NCBI GenBank assembly: GCA_964017235.1
Contig: OZ024927.1
Location: 48,551,293 to 48,615,292 of the forward strand
Origin: Sabellastarte sp. h YS-2021
Taxonomy: Eukaryota > Annelida > Polychaeta > Sabellida > Sabellidae
Reading direction: 5' to 3'
Length of the DNA: 64,000 nucleotides
Made by a program: the position numbers and the translations under genes. The notes below the pieces were generated by a model. The model had not been told where the DNA came from, did not search any database, and was given only the letters and a program-made list of their open reading frames with translations. Shown piece by piece: positions 44,085 to 52,926 of this stretch (positions are counted from its first letter, which is position 1; each line of letters starts with the position of its first letter).

Positions 44085-44295
44085 TGTTTTTTGTGCTTGT
44101 CAATGCAAGTCAAAGTTGCTTGGTGATGTAAAATGTATATAGATACGGTTGTTAACGCAAGTTCAAATTTGCTAGGTGATGTAAAATGTATATAGATACG
44201 GTTGTCAATGCAAGTTCAAAGTTGCTAGGTGATGTAAAATGTATATAGATACTGTTGTCAGTGCAAGTCAAATTTGCTTGGCAACCAAAGTGACG
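44085..44295 (+). promoter_or_regulatory. 53-bp tandem repeat with X-box-like and TATA-like words
   Basis: Nearly four copies of a 53-bp unit: GTTGCTAGGTGATGTAAAAT followed by GTATATAGATAC (copies start near 44,115, 44,168 and 44,221). The last partial copy ends TTTGCTTGGCAACCAAAGTG, resembling an RFX X-box half (GGCAAC), with GTGACGTAA behind it. Placed directly before the next gene, it looks like a repeated promoter. Confidence 0.65.
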
Positions 44296-44313
44296 TAAAA
44301 GGTGTTAAATGAA

Positions 44314-45438
44314 ATGTCAGTCACTTGTACTTTAGTCAAGATGGTGTACACAGTGTTTTTTAGACTCTGTCATAAAGAAGATGTTTTTAACATTTTTCAA
44401 AATTTAAAAGTGCATTTGACAGACGACTATGTAGCTTTAAAGTTAACTAAAGGAAAATTGAGTCTGTTAAAAGTATTTGTCAAAGATATGTCTATTGAGG
44501 AGTCTTTTGGGTTTAAGAGTTTTCAAGTGTCTTCATTAGACTTATTAGACCAAGGATACAGAGGGTACTTAGAAATAGAACGTCGAGGGATTTTTTTCAC
44601 TTCACAGTATCTGGACACTGAAAGTAGTTTAAAAGAATTGCAAAAGTTCTTAAATGAAAACAAAGTAGATTTGATGGAATTTCAAGACACGATTCATGTG
44701 TGTGGTTATCCCGGTCAAGCTAAAGCCATAGAGATCAAGGGATGTTCAAAAGCTATGAAGAAATATTATTTTGCTCCAATGAAGAAAAGTATGGTGACAC
44801 AAGTGATTGAAGAAGACAATCTTCCCACGAGTAAAAGCTTAGGACTTGGAGCACAATGTCTCTGGGTAAATGGAGCAGAAGAAAGAAGTGAAATACTGAT
44901 GCCCTTTTATTTAGGTGCTCATTGTGAAGATCTTGTCAAATCCAGTCATCAATTGATAAAAGCCAAACAAGTGATTTTTATTTTTGTGCAGCAACTTTTG
45001 GGTTATTTTCCCAGTGTGACATTGGAAAAAGAAACACCTGTGGGGAAAAAACCATTACACTCATTAGCCTGGCAGAAAGTCTTTCATTCTGAAGATGTGG
45101 CTAGTTTTTTAAATAAAATAGTGGATCCTCTTCCAGAAAGAAGTTTGAGAATGATGATGATGAATTCAGCATCTCCAAAGACTTTGTTTGAAGAACTGGA
45201 CGAAATATTAACAGATGTACAAATGCAAGACAATGAAGCAGAGAATCTATTAGAGTCATTATTAGCCATGACTGAGGGATCAGAAGGACTTGACAAAGAA
45301 TTCTCTGCACTCCCTGGAGTTGAGAATGTTTTAGCAGATATGAGCAGTTTCCAAATGATGTGCACTGTGTGTTACCAATTATCAAACGAAGGATGTCATT
45401 GCCATGAAATGAGGTGTGAACGATGTTTTGGTTTGTAA
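44314..45438 (+). CDS. Unknown protein F, 374 aa with Cys/His-rich C-terminus
   Basis: The first ATG is at 44,314. A better initiation context (TCAAGATGG) lies nine codons later at 44,341, giving 365 aa. N-terminal residues (MVYTVFFRLCHKEDVFNIFQ) and the following strand-rich region may be a compact globular domain. Residues around 290-340 are acidic (LFEELDEILTDVQMQDNEAE), as in many activation domains. The C-terminus MCTVCYQLSNEGCHCHEMRC followed by ERCFGL offers C-x2-C...C-x-C-H...C-x2-C ligands, a plausible small zinc-binding module. No homologue recognised. The stop is followed within 4 bp by GGTAAG, a possible splice donor whose partner could be TTGATTTCCAG at 45,883. Confidence 0.65.
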   Translation: MSVTCTLVKMVYTVFFRLCHKEDVFNIFQNLKVHLTDDYVALKLTKGKLSLLKVFVKDMSIEESFGFKSFQVSSLDLLDQGYRGYLEIERRGIFFTSQYLDTESSLKELQKFLNENKVDLMEFQDTIHVCGYPGQAKAIEIKGCSKAMKKYYFAPMKKSMVTQVIEEDNLPTSKSLGLGAQCLWVNGAEERSEILMPFYLGAHCEDLVKSSHQLIKAKQVIFIFVQQLLGYFPSVTLEKETPVGKKPLHSLAWQKVFHSEDVASFLNKIVDPLPERSLRMMMMNSASPKTLFEELDEILTDVQMQDNEAENLLESLLAMTEGSEGLDKEFSALPGVENVLADMSSFQMMCTVCYQLSNEGCHCHEMRCERCFGL

Positions 45439-45914
45439 AAGGTAAGAAAATAATTTTTAAAAACCCGCTAAAATACATATGAAAAATATTGTCTATACGT
45501 TGTAAAATTATAAATCATGAAAAAACGATAAGCAAAACAACGTTTATTTAAAAAGTGTTGTGACGTCATAAACCACAAAAAAAATTGCAACGTTGCAAAT
45601 GGTATGACGTTTATTGTAACATTGTCTTTAGAGATGCGTTATTTTATTACATATGTTTTCAATTTTAACGCATAAATGTTTTTTAGGAAAGTCTCAGTCA
45701 GGCAATGTTTATAACAAACTAAACGTATAAATTATAGTTTAAATATGTTTTTTATAAAAGATAAAAGGTTTTTTAATTTTTTGTTTCTTGTTTTGAAACT
45801 AAGGTTTTGTTTATAGATATATCGTCTTGACGACGTAATTTACGTCAAGCTAAAATATTCTTTGTATGTCATTTGATTTCCAGCAGTCAAAGAGGGGGGA
45901 CGTGTTCAATCATC

Positions 45915-46409
45915 ATGTCAAGTCTCAAATGTGAAAAATGTCAAAGATATCTTCATCCAATGAAAAAAAATCTCAGAACTGTTACTGGTGTTTCTGTGCC
46001 CTTCTGTTACTGGTGTTTGAAGTTTTTAAATAAAGAAGATCCCGAAGGACTTGTAATGCATGTATTTCACTGTAAAAATCACCCGTTGAAAGGCAGTCAA
46101 AACAAAATGAGTGCTTTAGAATGGGGACAAATGAGGTGCCACTGCTCCGTTTATCAGAAGCTGCAAGATTATCTGGATGGGAAGATTCCTTATCCCTTTT
46201 TCGGGTGTGATGCCGCAGTTCAAACAGAGGAAGAATCTTTTGTGGAGAATGTCAAAGCTCCCGAACCTATACTGATTCATCCAATTGTTGGTGAAGAAGA
46301 ACTTTCCACTTTAAAAATGAAATTTGAAGACGGGGAATTTGAAGTCAAAGTAGGGAAGAACGGCAAATGCACCAGATGTTTCAATGGTTTTGAATGTGAA
46401 CTGTATTAG
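45915..46409 (+). CDS. Cys-rich zinc-binding-like protein G, 164 aa
   Basis: I chose the ATG at 45,915 because no ATG precedes it in frame. The N-terminus MSSLKCEKCQRYLHPMKKNL, followed after 16 residues by FCYWCLKFL, gives C-x2-C-x(about 23)-C-x2-C, a treble-clef or zinc-ribbon pattern. Further HCKNH and CHCSVY add possible ligands (a second site), and CTRCFNGFEC lies at the very end. The centre is acidic (AAVQTEEESFVENV). No family recognised. The NF-kB-like array starts 18 bp after its stop. If 45,441-45,883 is an intron, this gene and protein F would share one transcript. Confidence 0.65.
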   Translation: MSSLKCEKCQRYLHPMKKNLRTVTGVSVPFCYWCLKFLNKEDPEGLVMHVFHCKNHPLKGSQNKMSALEWGQMRCHCSVYQKLQDYLDGKIPYPFFGCDAAVQTEEESFVENVKAPEPILIHPIVGEEELSTLKMKFEDGEFEVKVGKNGKCTRCFNGFECELY

Positions 46410-46426
46410 TCAAAGAAGCTTTCCAA

Positions 46427-46461
46427 GGGACTTTCCAAGGGGACTTTCCAAGGGACTTTCC
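46427..46461 (+). promoter_or_regulatory. Three tandem NF-kB consensus sites
   Basis: GGGACTTTCC at 46,427-46,436, GGGGACTTTCC at 46,439-46,449 and GGGACTTTCC at 46,452-46,461 are exact matches to the kB consensus GGGRNNYYCC, spaced 12-13 bp. A degenerate fourth (GCTTTCC) precedes them. Binding is inferred from consensus only. Confidence 0.7.
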
Positions 46462-48140
46462 GATGAACTTTTATCTATACGTCTGAAAACAACATCGAGG
46501 ATTCAGAGTGTTGTGTTTTTTATCAAAAGATTTTTCCTACTTTGGAAAATACAAGGGTATGAGAATTATCTATTTTCCCTTCTTGTCTTTTAAAGATGGT
46601 GAGATATTTGTTCAAACTTGCGTCGTTTGCTTTTAAAAGGCACTTTGTACAGTCTCAGCAGGCAAAAAAAAAATGTTAACGTTAAAACCGTCCAAAAAAT
46701 AATAATATATATAAATAATGCATAATTTTTACACCACGTGTAAAAATAATGTAAATTATGGGTACAAAAGTTTGAATATTTAGAAGTAATTAAATCGTTT
46801 TCTTTATTCAAGCTTTATTTCGCTGTAACTTTTGGAATGTTAATGACGTTCTGATCTCAAAGCGCGTGATTCATTTTAAGTGTCTTATGACAAGACTTTT
46901 TTGCCTGCGGGGAATTATTTGTAGTTTACTAAAGGTTTTAAAACGTCTTTTCAAATCTATGTTCTGTGGTGGGAATAAGGTAATATTTTCAAGCATGAAA
47001 AAATTACCTTATCCGTTTATAGAAATTAGATTTAAAAAGCCTTTTTAAAAACCTTTCTAAAAGGGGAATAATTCTTGTATAACGTTTTTTATATGTCTCT
47101 ATGACGTTTTAAACTTTTCTAATATGTAAATGCGCATAAAGTGTCACTGGTGTTGCACGTCTCCAAAAAAAAAAGACGTGACTTTTAAAAAGAGTTTTTT
47201 TTCAAGGGTGAAATATGTAATGATTTTCGCGTCTCCAAAAGACGTGTCTTTAAAAAAAGTTTTTCAAGGTTGAAATCTGTAATAAAACTCAAGTGATGGT
47301 TTTATAAATTTAACTTTAACTTCATTAGCTAAAAAAAACTCTGATAGAAGGTTACCACAGTTCCATTTTCTTGCAACTTTAACGATAAATATTCTTCTTA
47401 AAGCATTGTTCCCAGTCGGTCATTATTTGTGAATTGTCTTTTCCCATATTTGAGTTAATTTATCCGTCTTAAAGTGACTTTTGCTCTGTGTTTTGCATTT
47501 CATGTGTAAAATCCGTAAAGGTGATCATTGTTGATGCATTTTAAAAAAAAAAGCTTTTCAAAGCTTTTCAAATGTAAAATCTATTTTAAGACTTTTTAAA
47601 GTGTAAAAACTGTAAAAGAACGTCACGTCCCCCCCTCTTTGAAAACTTTTTAATGGAATATTCATAAGATAACCTATTTTTAAATCTAAAATAATATAAA
47701 AAATATTTACTCTAAAAAGTGGGGTTAGATTTTATTTCAAATTTTATCTTTATGCGTTTTAAAATTTTTTAAAGATTTATTGATAAAAAAGTTTCAAATA
47801 TATCATTTCATTTTTAATGCGTGAAGATGTGATTATAACCACGTCATTTTTCTGTGATTATCAAATTTTAATGGAAGATGTAAATATAACTACATCATTT
47901 TTCTGTGATTATCAAATTAATTAAGAGACTGTTTTTTGTTAGTATTTTAAAGTTTAAAAATTTCTGTTAACATTTTAAAAAAGGGTTGTCAAAAAATTTT
48001 ATGAAATATTTATTGTAAATTTTCTGTGATGACTTAATTTGTTTTAAAAAAAATTATCGTTAAAATGTATTTGAATAAAACAAGTAGATTTAATCTTGAT
48101 TTTTTTTCATGGTAGGGAATGAAAATTCCCCTTGATGGTT
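46462..48140. other. AT-rich noncoding region with duplicated stem-loops
   Basis: No convincing gene. CACGTCTCC...AAGACGTGAC at 47,155-47,181 and CGCGTCTCCAAAAGACGTGT at 47,228-47,248 are two stem-loop copies in a 73-bp duplication. TTTTTCTGTGATTATCAAAT with an upstream ATAACCACGTCA/ATAACTACATCA is duplicated at 47,836-47,868 and 47,887-47,918. Poly-A/T tracts dominate. A control or replication region is conceivable. Confidence 0.5.
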
Positions 48141-48146
48141 TATATT

Positions 48147-48593
48147 TTAAAAGTACTTTGAAGAAGAGCCGTCCTGCAAATGTTGATAAGGGATCGGCAT
48201 TCGATTTCTTTTCAAAACCACCCTCGCAAGGTATTCCAAGGAAAGGACACGATTGTACACTGCCCTTTTCAATTTCAACCTTGTCACTGTGCTGCCTGCC
48301 CAGTTGTATAAATAATTTTCGTGGTAAAAATCCAGCAGTTCTTCCTTGGAATTAAAGCAGGTCAGATTCAACTCTAATCTGTACTGCCCCAGGGTTTCTC
48401 TCACTATTTTCCTGGTAAACAATTTATCGGGGCCCATTTTTACCACCAAACTTATTTCCTGGTTGACCGAATCAAACAGCACAATAAATGAAAGTGGCTC
48501 CGACAAGAAATCAAAGCAATCTTTCAAATCTTTGACATGAACTATGCAGCTTGACATCTTGAAAAGATTTGAATAAGCGCCTAACGTCATCAT
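48147..48593 (-). CDS. Unknown protein H, 148 aa, minus strand
   Basis: The only substantial minus-strand gene of the core, placed before the right arm and converging with the others. Starts at ATG 48,593 or, more likely, at 48,557 (MSSCIVHVKDLKDCFDFLSE, 136 aa). The middle PLSFIVLFDSVNQEISLVVK and YRLELNLTCFNSKEELLDFY is strand-rich. The tail is basic (TRLKLKRAVYNRVL, RVVLKRNRMPIPYQ). A loose similarity to a sliding-clamp or processivity-factor start is possible, but I cannot support it. Confidence 0.55.
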   Translation of the reverse strand: MMTLGAYSNLFKMSSCIVHVKDLKDCFDFLSEPLSFIVLFDSVNQEISLVVKMGPDKLFTRKIVRETLGQYRLELNLTCFNSKEELLDFYHENYLYNWAGSTVTRLKLKRAVYNRVLSLEYLARVVLKRNRMPIPYQHLQDGSSSKYF

Positions 48594-48919
48594 GACGCAA
48601 AAAAATTCAGTGACGTTGAGATGTAAACTTCGTCACAATGAGCTTAAAATTTGAATGAGGTCATAAAAAATCAAGTTTCTTTTAACGATTTTATTTTTTA
48701 CAAATAATAAACTTATTTACCTTATAACTACTTATACAAAAATAAAAACAGATCTATATACCATTATGAAAATAGACATTTTACTGAAAAAGCTTTGCTT
48801 TGACTATAATAAGTTTATCTTAAATACAATTACGAAAAAACATTTTACTATGAAAACTTTTACCGTTTATACAATTTTGAAAACAGCACCACTACCTCAT
48901 ATTCATAAATGGTGTTGAA
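48594..48919. other. AT-rich spacer before the right arm
   Basis: Upstream region of the minus-strand gene. Contains TGACGTTGAG and CAAAATAAAAACAG-type AT-rich runs, with no other feature. Confidence 0.4.
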
Positions 48920-50338
48920 ATTTGGTGGTGGTGGTGGTGGTGGTGGAATGTGGTGTTGAAATGTGGTAGTGGTGGTGGTGGTGATGGTTGTCATTGTGGT
49001 GGTGGTGGTGGAATGTGGTGGAGGTGGTGGTGGTGGAATGTGGTGGTGGAATGTGGTGGTAGTGGTGGTGGTGGTGGAGGAGTAGTGAAAATGAGGGTCA
49101 AGGGTAATATTAGGAGGAGGAGGAGGAAGAGGAGGAAAGAGGAGGAGGAGGAAAGAGGAGGAGGAGGAGGAGGAGGAGGAGGAAGAAAGAGGAGGAGGAG
49201 AACAAAATAAAGATATCAACAAAATGTATTTTATTTACAATAATATTCAACAACATATGAATAACAAAAGAAATTACAAGTTTATGTGCAACCAGAAACA
49301 TTTTATTTTTAAAAAAACTATATTGCCGGAAAGTGTACTTCACAACGCTTCTTTTGGTCTTCATTTCATTAAAATCCATCCATAAATAAGGAAGTTATGG
49401 CTAAATATATATAAAATTACACATGTATACTGTACCAAACTATAATCAACAATGTGCGCATGCGCGATCTAATAAACAATCACCATCACTCCATTAACCA
49501 ATCAATATGACATCATTAACCAATCAGATGACTGCATCCTGGTTGATGTGATGTCAGCAACCAATAAGATTGCAGCATTTAGTCATCAACCAATCAAATT
49601 GCACCATTTAGTCACGTGACATCATCAACCAATCAGATTGCTACACACCACATGACATCGTGCATGATGTCATACAAGATGGCGGTGAGCAATAATAGGG
49701 GATTTTATGGAACTTTGTCAAAAAATATCTTGAGACGGGTTAGCCAATACTCAGAATTAGGTGGTCCCTCAAATTTTAACCCACTATTTTGCGATTTTAG
49801 ACATAAAAACACTATTCTTACTATAAATTCACCCTGATGTAACTTGCTATCTGGCATCATTATAATAATAATAATTATTATTATTCCTGGATACCATATC
49901 TAACCCCCATTGTTATTGTTTACCATGTGTCAATCACTCTGATGTCAGTGGGGTCATGTGACGTCATCAACCAATCAAATTGCAGCATTTGGTCACGTGA
50001 CGTCATCTACCAATCAGATTGCTACACACCACTGCGCATGCGCGAATAAATATTTAGGGGAAGTGCGCATGCGCGAATAAAAATCTAGCATAGTCATGTA
50101 CACTCTAAATTTTATCGCACGCATGCGCACCTTAGCTAATAGCTAGCTAGGGATATATATAGGGATATATATTACTAGCTAACTAATAGCTAGCTAGGGA
50201 TATATATAGGGATATATATTACTAGCTAGCCAATCACCATGATGACGTCACCTATGTCTCGACCAATCAGATTGCTGCATGATGATGTCACTTCCGTCAC
50301 CATGGTAATCCTGATGACTTCACTTCCATCGCCATGGT
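48920..50338 (-). repeat. Right inverted terminal repeat of the 11.2-kb element
   Basis: Mirror of the left arm, with the same CCAAT/CRE/E-box/NRF1 composition. GCGCATGCGC occurs at 49,456, 50,036, 50,066 and (CGCATGCGC) 50,120. It differs from the left arm by about 135 bp inserted at 50,104-50,238 and by one or two fewer outer units. The inner edge is the (GGT)n/(GGA)n tract at 48,923-49,205. Confidence 0.9.
50134..50230. repeat. 47-bp tandem duplication unique to the right arm
   Basis: CTAATAGCTAGCTAGGGATA followed by TATATAGGGATATATATTACTAG occurs twice, 47 bp apart (50,136 and 50,183). Rich in CTAGCTAG palindromes and absent from the left arm. Confidence 0.9.
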
Positions 50339-50344
50339 CACCAT

Positions 50345-50900
50345 GTCGTCCAGGTACTGGTGAAGACTGATTGACCTTGTCAGGGCCATCAACTTGACTT
50401 CTTCAACAATCATTGTAAAGACCTGAGGGGCCATGGCCAGCCCGAAGGGAAGGGAGGTGAACTGAAAACTTGTGACCTGTGGCAAAACCTTAGGTACTTC
50501 CTTGAGTTTGGGAGAATGGAGATGTGAAGGTAGGCATCTGATACGTCTATCGATGACACCCATTCCCCTATAGAACCTGACAGGCCCTGATGGACTCTGG
50601 TGTTTCCATATGAGCATTTTCGCAAGTAGGAAGGTGTTGAGCCTGCTTAGGTCTATTACTGGCCTCCACCTTTGTGAGGCTTGGGTACAAGAAACAGGCA
50701 ACTGTAAACCCCGAGAGATTTATATTTTCCACCCTTTCTATTGCATTCTTTGACAGAAGAGACTGGATACAAGAGGTTAGAGCTTGTTCTTTTGAAGGGC
50801 CTTGTAACCCGATAGAATCAGTGGAGCTCTGACCAATTTGGTTTGAGATGAATGGAAGAACGTAGCCATTGGTGAAAATGTACATTTGTTTCTGAGCCAG
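50345..50900 (-). pseudogene. DIRS RT N-terminal part, ends at the insertion
   Basis: Minus-strand frames contain ISNQIGQSSTDSIGLQGPSK, KNAIERVENI, RPVIDLSRLN (the RT motif before the fingers), FTSLPFGLAMAPQVFTMIVEE (RT motif with PFGL-x-x-AP) and ISLHQYLDDM (catalytic YLDD). The DIRS reading stops right after YLDD at 50,345, where the sequence changes to the terminal repeat of the inserted element. One frameshift separates the first part from the second (around 50,700). Confidence 0.8.
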
Positions 50901-51860
50901 TTTTTCTGAAAGAATGGAGCCCTCCTACTGGTGGACTGAGGGAGGCTTGAAAGGAGTCATGGGGGGGGGGGGGGGATTTCCATGCCCTTGTCTCTTGAAT
51001 GGGCTTGAAAGAGATCCCTGAAGCCTCTTAAGTTTAATTTCCCCCTACCTGAGGAAAACGATTGGTTACTGCTTGAGAGGAATTTGCCCCATGGGAGTGC
51101 TTCCTATAGGAGCCTGATTCTATTGTGGTGGGGAACACGAAAGGGAAATTTTGATAGGGTCTAAAAAACCCTGTGGGTCTTTGGGGTGCCTTTAAGGAGG
51201 AAGTCTTCTCCATCCTTGACTAATTGTGACTTGAACAGAGGAGAAGCCCAAAAAGGGCGAATTCCTGAGTTCTTGATATCTAGAATCGCCTAGATGTGAT
51301 TGAAGGAGGGTCATGTTGGCCCTGTGTCCTAGCAGGCCAGAGTTTGCCCATTGTATACAATTCCCTTCTGGAGGATATGGGCTACAGATTGTTTAGGCAG
51401 GATAAGGATTTTGCACCCTTCTGAATGTGGCTCTTAACCCCCTAAGGGCGGCCTTAATAGTGTGACAGTTTACCCAAGGAGTGTTACAGGAGGAAGTAGT
51501 CTTGTTCCTTCAGAACTTGTAGGGGAACTGCCCATAGGGGTTCCAGAGGATTTAGGAGAGATACAGATCTTGGCAAAATCTATATTGAGCTCCTGAAGAT
51601 TGTCCTAAAAAACAAGGTTGTCTCACATTGCAATAATTTGCTGTTGAAGTAGGGGTTGATAAATTTACCCTCAGGTAAATTAGAGGCCAGGGAGTCCTAT
51701 TCAAATTTCTCAAAGATATCTTTGATGTATGGACTTGAGGGAGCATAGCTAAAGGGCCACTTGGCCTGAGCTCCTGTTGGCCTTTCATCACCCAGGACCA
51801 GCATGGTAGAAGAGGACCTAAGCAAAGTTTTCCTGGGTCAGGAAAAGTGTAATGGTGAAG
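50900..51860 (-). pseudogene. DIRS gag-like region
   Basis: Upstream of RT on the minus strand, diverged frames include a segment around 51,790-51,720 reading RPTGAQAKWPFSYAPS-like residues in one phase, as in mollusc DIRS gag proteins, plus many stops. Assignment rests mainly on position and this short match. Confidence 0.45.
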
Positions 51861-52875
51861 AATTTAAATGAAAATGTTTAATTATTAATATCTTTAAATT
51901 CCATAAAACACGGGGAAAGTGCCCCAGTAAATTAACTCTCATTGGACTTAACAGTAGAAATCAATAGTCACATAGCACACCGCTTCTATGAGATAGACCT
52001 CTTAGAAATAAACCCAGTAATTGGTGACAAGTAATATGTGTTATTGTACAGTGACTGGTATAAGAGCCTCAGCCTTGAACTATGGAGAGAACGACAACAA
52101 GAAGAGCGACAAGTGAAAGAACATGAAATAGTACACAGAGGGGGAGAGCTTAGTTGACTCTCTCGCTCGAGAGAATGTGTTGAATTGTAATTGGGACTTG
52201 GGTTTATTGAACTAGAATAAACTGTGAAAGAGCTTTTTTTCATATTTAAACCCTATAAATGGTCAAATCATGTAGCAGATAGGAGTTATATTATTTATTT
52301 TATTTCGACAGGTACAGGCCCTGCATATAAGCTACATACACACGTTGGACGTCTCATGTTTTCTTCAAAACAAAGACGACTCGGAAGTTTCCGGAAAAAA
52401 CTCAGACATCAAACACCCGTACTATATAGTAGTTTATTGATATTTTAACCCTTTAAATGGTCCAATAATGTAGCAGATAGGGAATAAGCCCTCAAAATAT
52501 TTTATTTTATTTCAGCAGGTACTGATCCTGTATATATACGAGTTGGATGTTCAACTCTATCTTCACGACTTGACCTGGAAGTGGATTTAATTGTAAAAGA
52601 TGTTAGATATACTTATCTGTTCTGTGATTTGTCACAAAAATAGGATTCTATATATAAATAAAGATATTGATGTAGTTTCAGTATCCAACGACAAGTATAT
52701 CATGAGAAAACAGTAAAATATTGTGAAATTATTTCAATCCCTTTCCAATATGGTGGCCAATGAGAGAAGAAGAACGAACGATCAAACGACACTGCTATGG
52801 TACATACTAAACCACGGACTCAGCCAAGTCCAAACATCCATTTTTCTTAGTTGTTGGCTTGAATCCTGCGGCCTC
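51860..52875. other. DIRS 5' flank and mixed repeats
   Basis: No coding sequence seen. 52,233-52,300 and 52,441-52,515 are diverged copies of one segment (AAACCCTATAAATGGTCAAA; GTAGCAGATAGG). 52,797-52,880 is the inverted homologue of 33,935-34,012. Confidence 0.45.
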
Positions 52876-52926
52876 CCGAGTTAGCATTCAGTCCCACATG
52901 GTAAGCTATTGTAGCGCAATAAAATA

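Larger units (their letters stand above)
45887..47642. repeat. 18-bp inverted pair around the Cys-rich gene
   Basis: TCAAAGAGGGGGGACGTG at 45,887-45,904 is mirrored by CACGTCCCCCCCTCTTTGA at 47,624-47,642 (one extra C). The pair brackets the 164-aa gene and the NF-kB-like and AT-rich noncoding region. It could be the ends of a nested insertion or paired regulatory sites. Confidence 0.6.
39150..50340. mobile_element. Unrecognised about 11.2-kb element with 1.3-1.4 kb inverted terminal repeats
   Basis: The element interrupts the DIRS RT between YLDD (50,345) and the NTQTVV segment (39,100). Inverted arms at about 39,318-40,660 and 48,920-50,338 enclose a unique 8.2-kb core with about nine reading frames. 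The arms hold CCAAT, CRE, E-box and NRF1-like words. The outer edge is an array of about 85-95 bp units (CTGATTGGTCGAGA...TGACGTCATCATGGTGACCATGG), three copies on the left and about one and a half on the right. The direct hexamer CACCAT is present at both edges (39,156-39,161; 50,339-50,344) and may be a target duplication, but the bases just inside do not mirror each other. No transposase, integrase, DNA polymerase, helicase, protease or capsid was recognised. Endogenised virus and non-autonomous cargo element both fit. Confidence 0.8.
36405..52926 (-). mobile_element. DIRS-type tyrosine-recombinase retroelement, decayed and split
   Basis: Minus-strand order is gag-like (about 51,860-50,900), RT (50,885-50,345, then 39,140-38,900), RNase H (about 38,900-38,300) and tyrosine recombinase (37,880-36,783). 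Candidate inverted terminal repeats are ATTTTATTGCGCTACAATAG plus CTTACCATGTGGGACTGAAT at about 36,413-36,453 and their complement at about 52,878-52,922. A partial third copy (CAGTCCCACATGGTAAGCTT, 36,351) sits next to the left one, as expected for DIRS internal complementary sequences. Many frameshifts and stops show that it is dead. The 11.2-kb insertion accounts for 39,150-50,340. Confidence 0.7.

Noticed and set aside
48147-48593. Sliding-clamp (PCNA-like) assignment for protein H
   Set aside because: Only a vague strand pattern; no motif to support it.
39150-50340. Polinton/Maverick or adintovirus
   Set aside because: No PolB, retroviral-type integrase, protease, ATPase or capsid recognised, and no AGT...ACT type ends. 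Only the possible 6-bp duplication fits.
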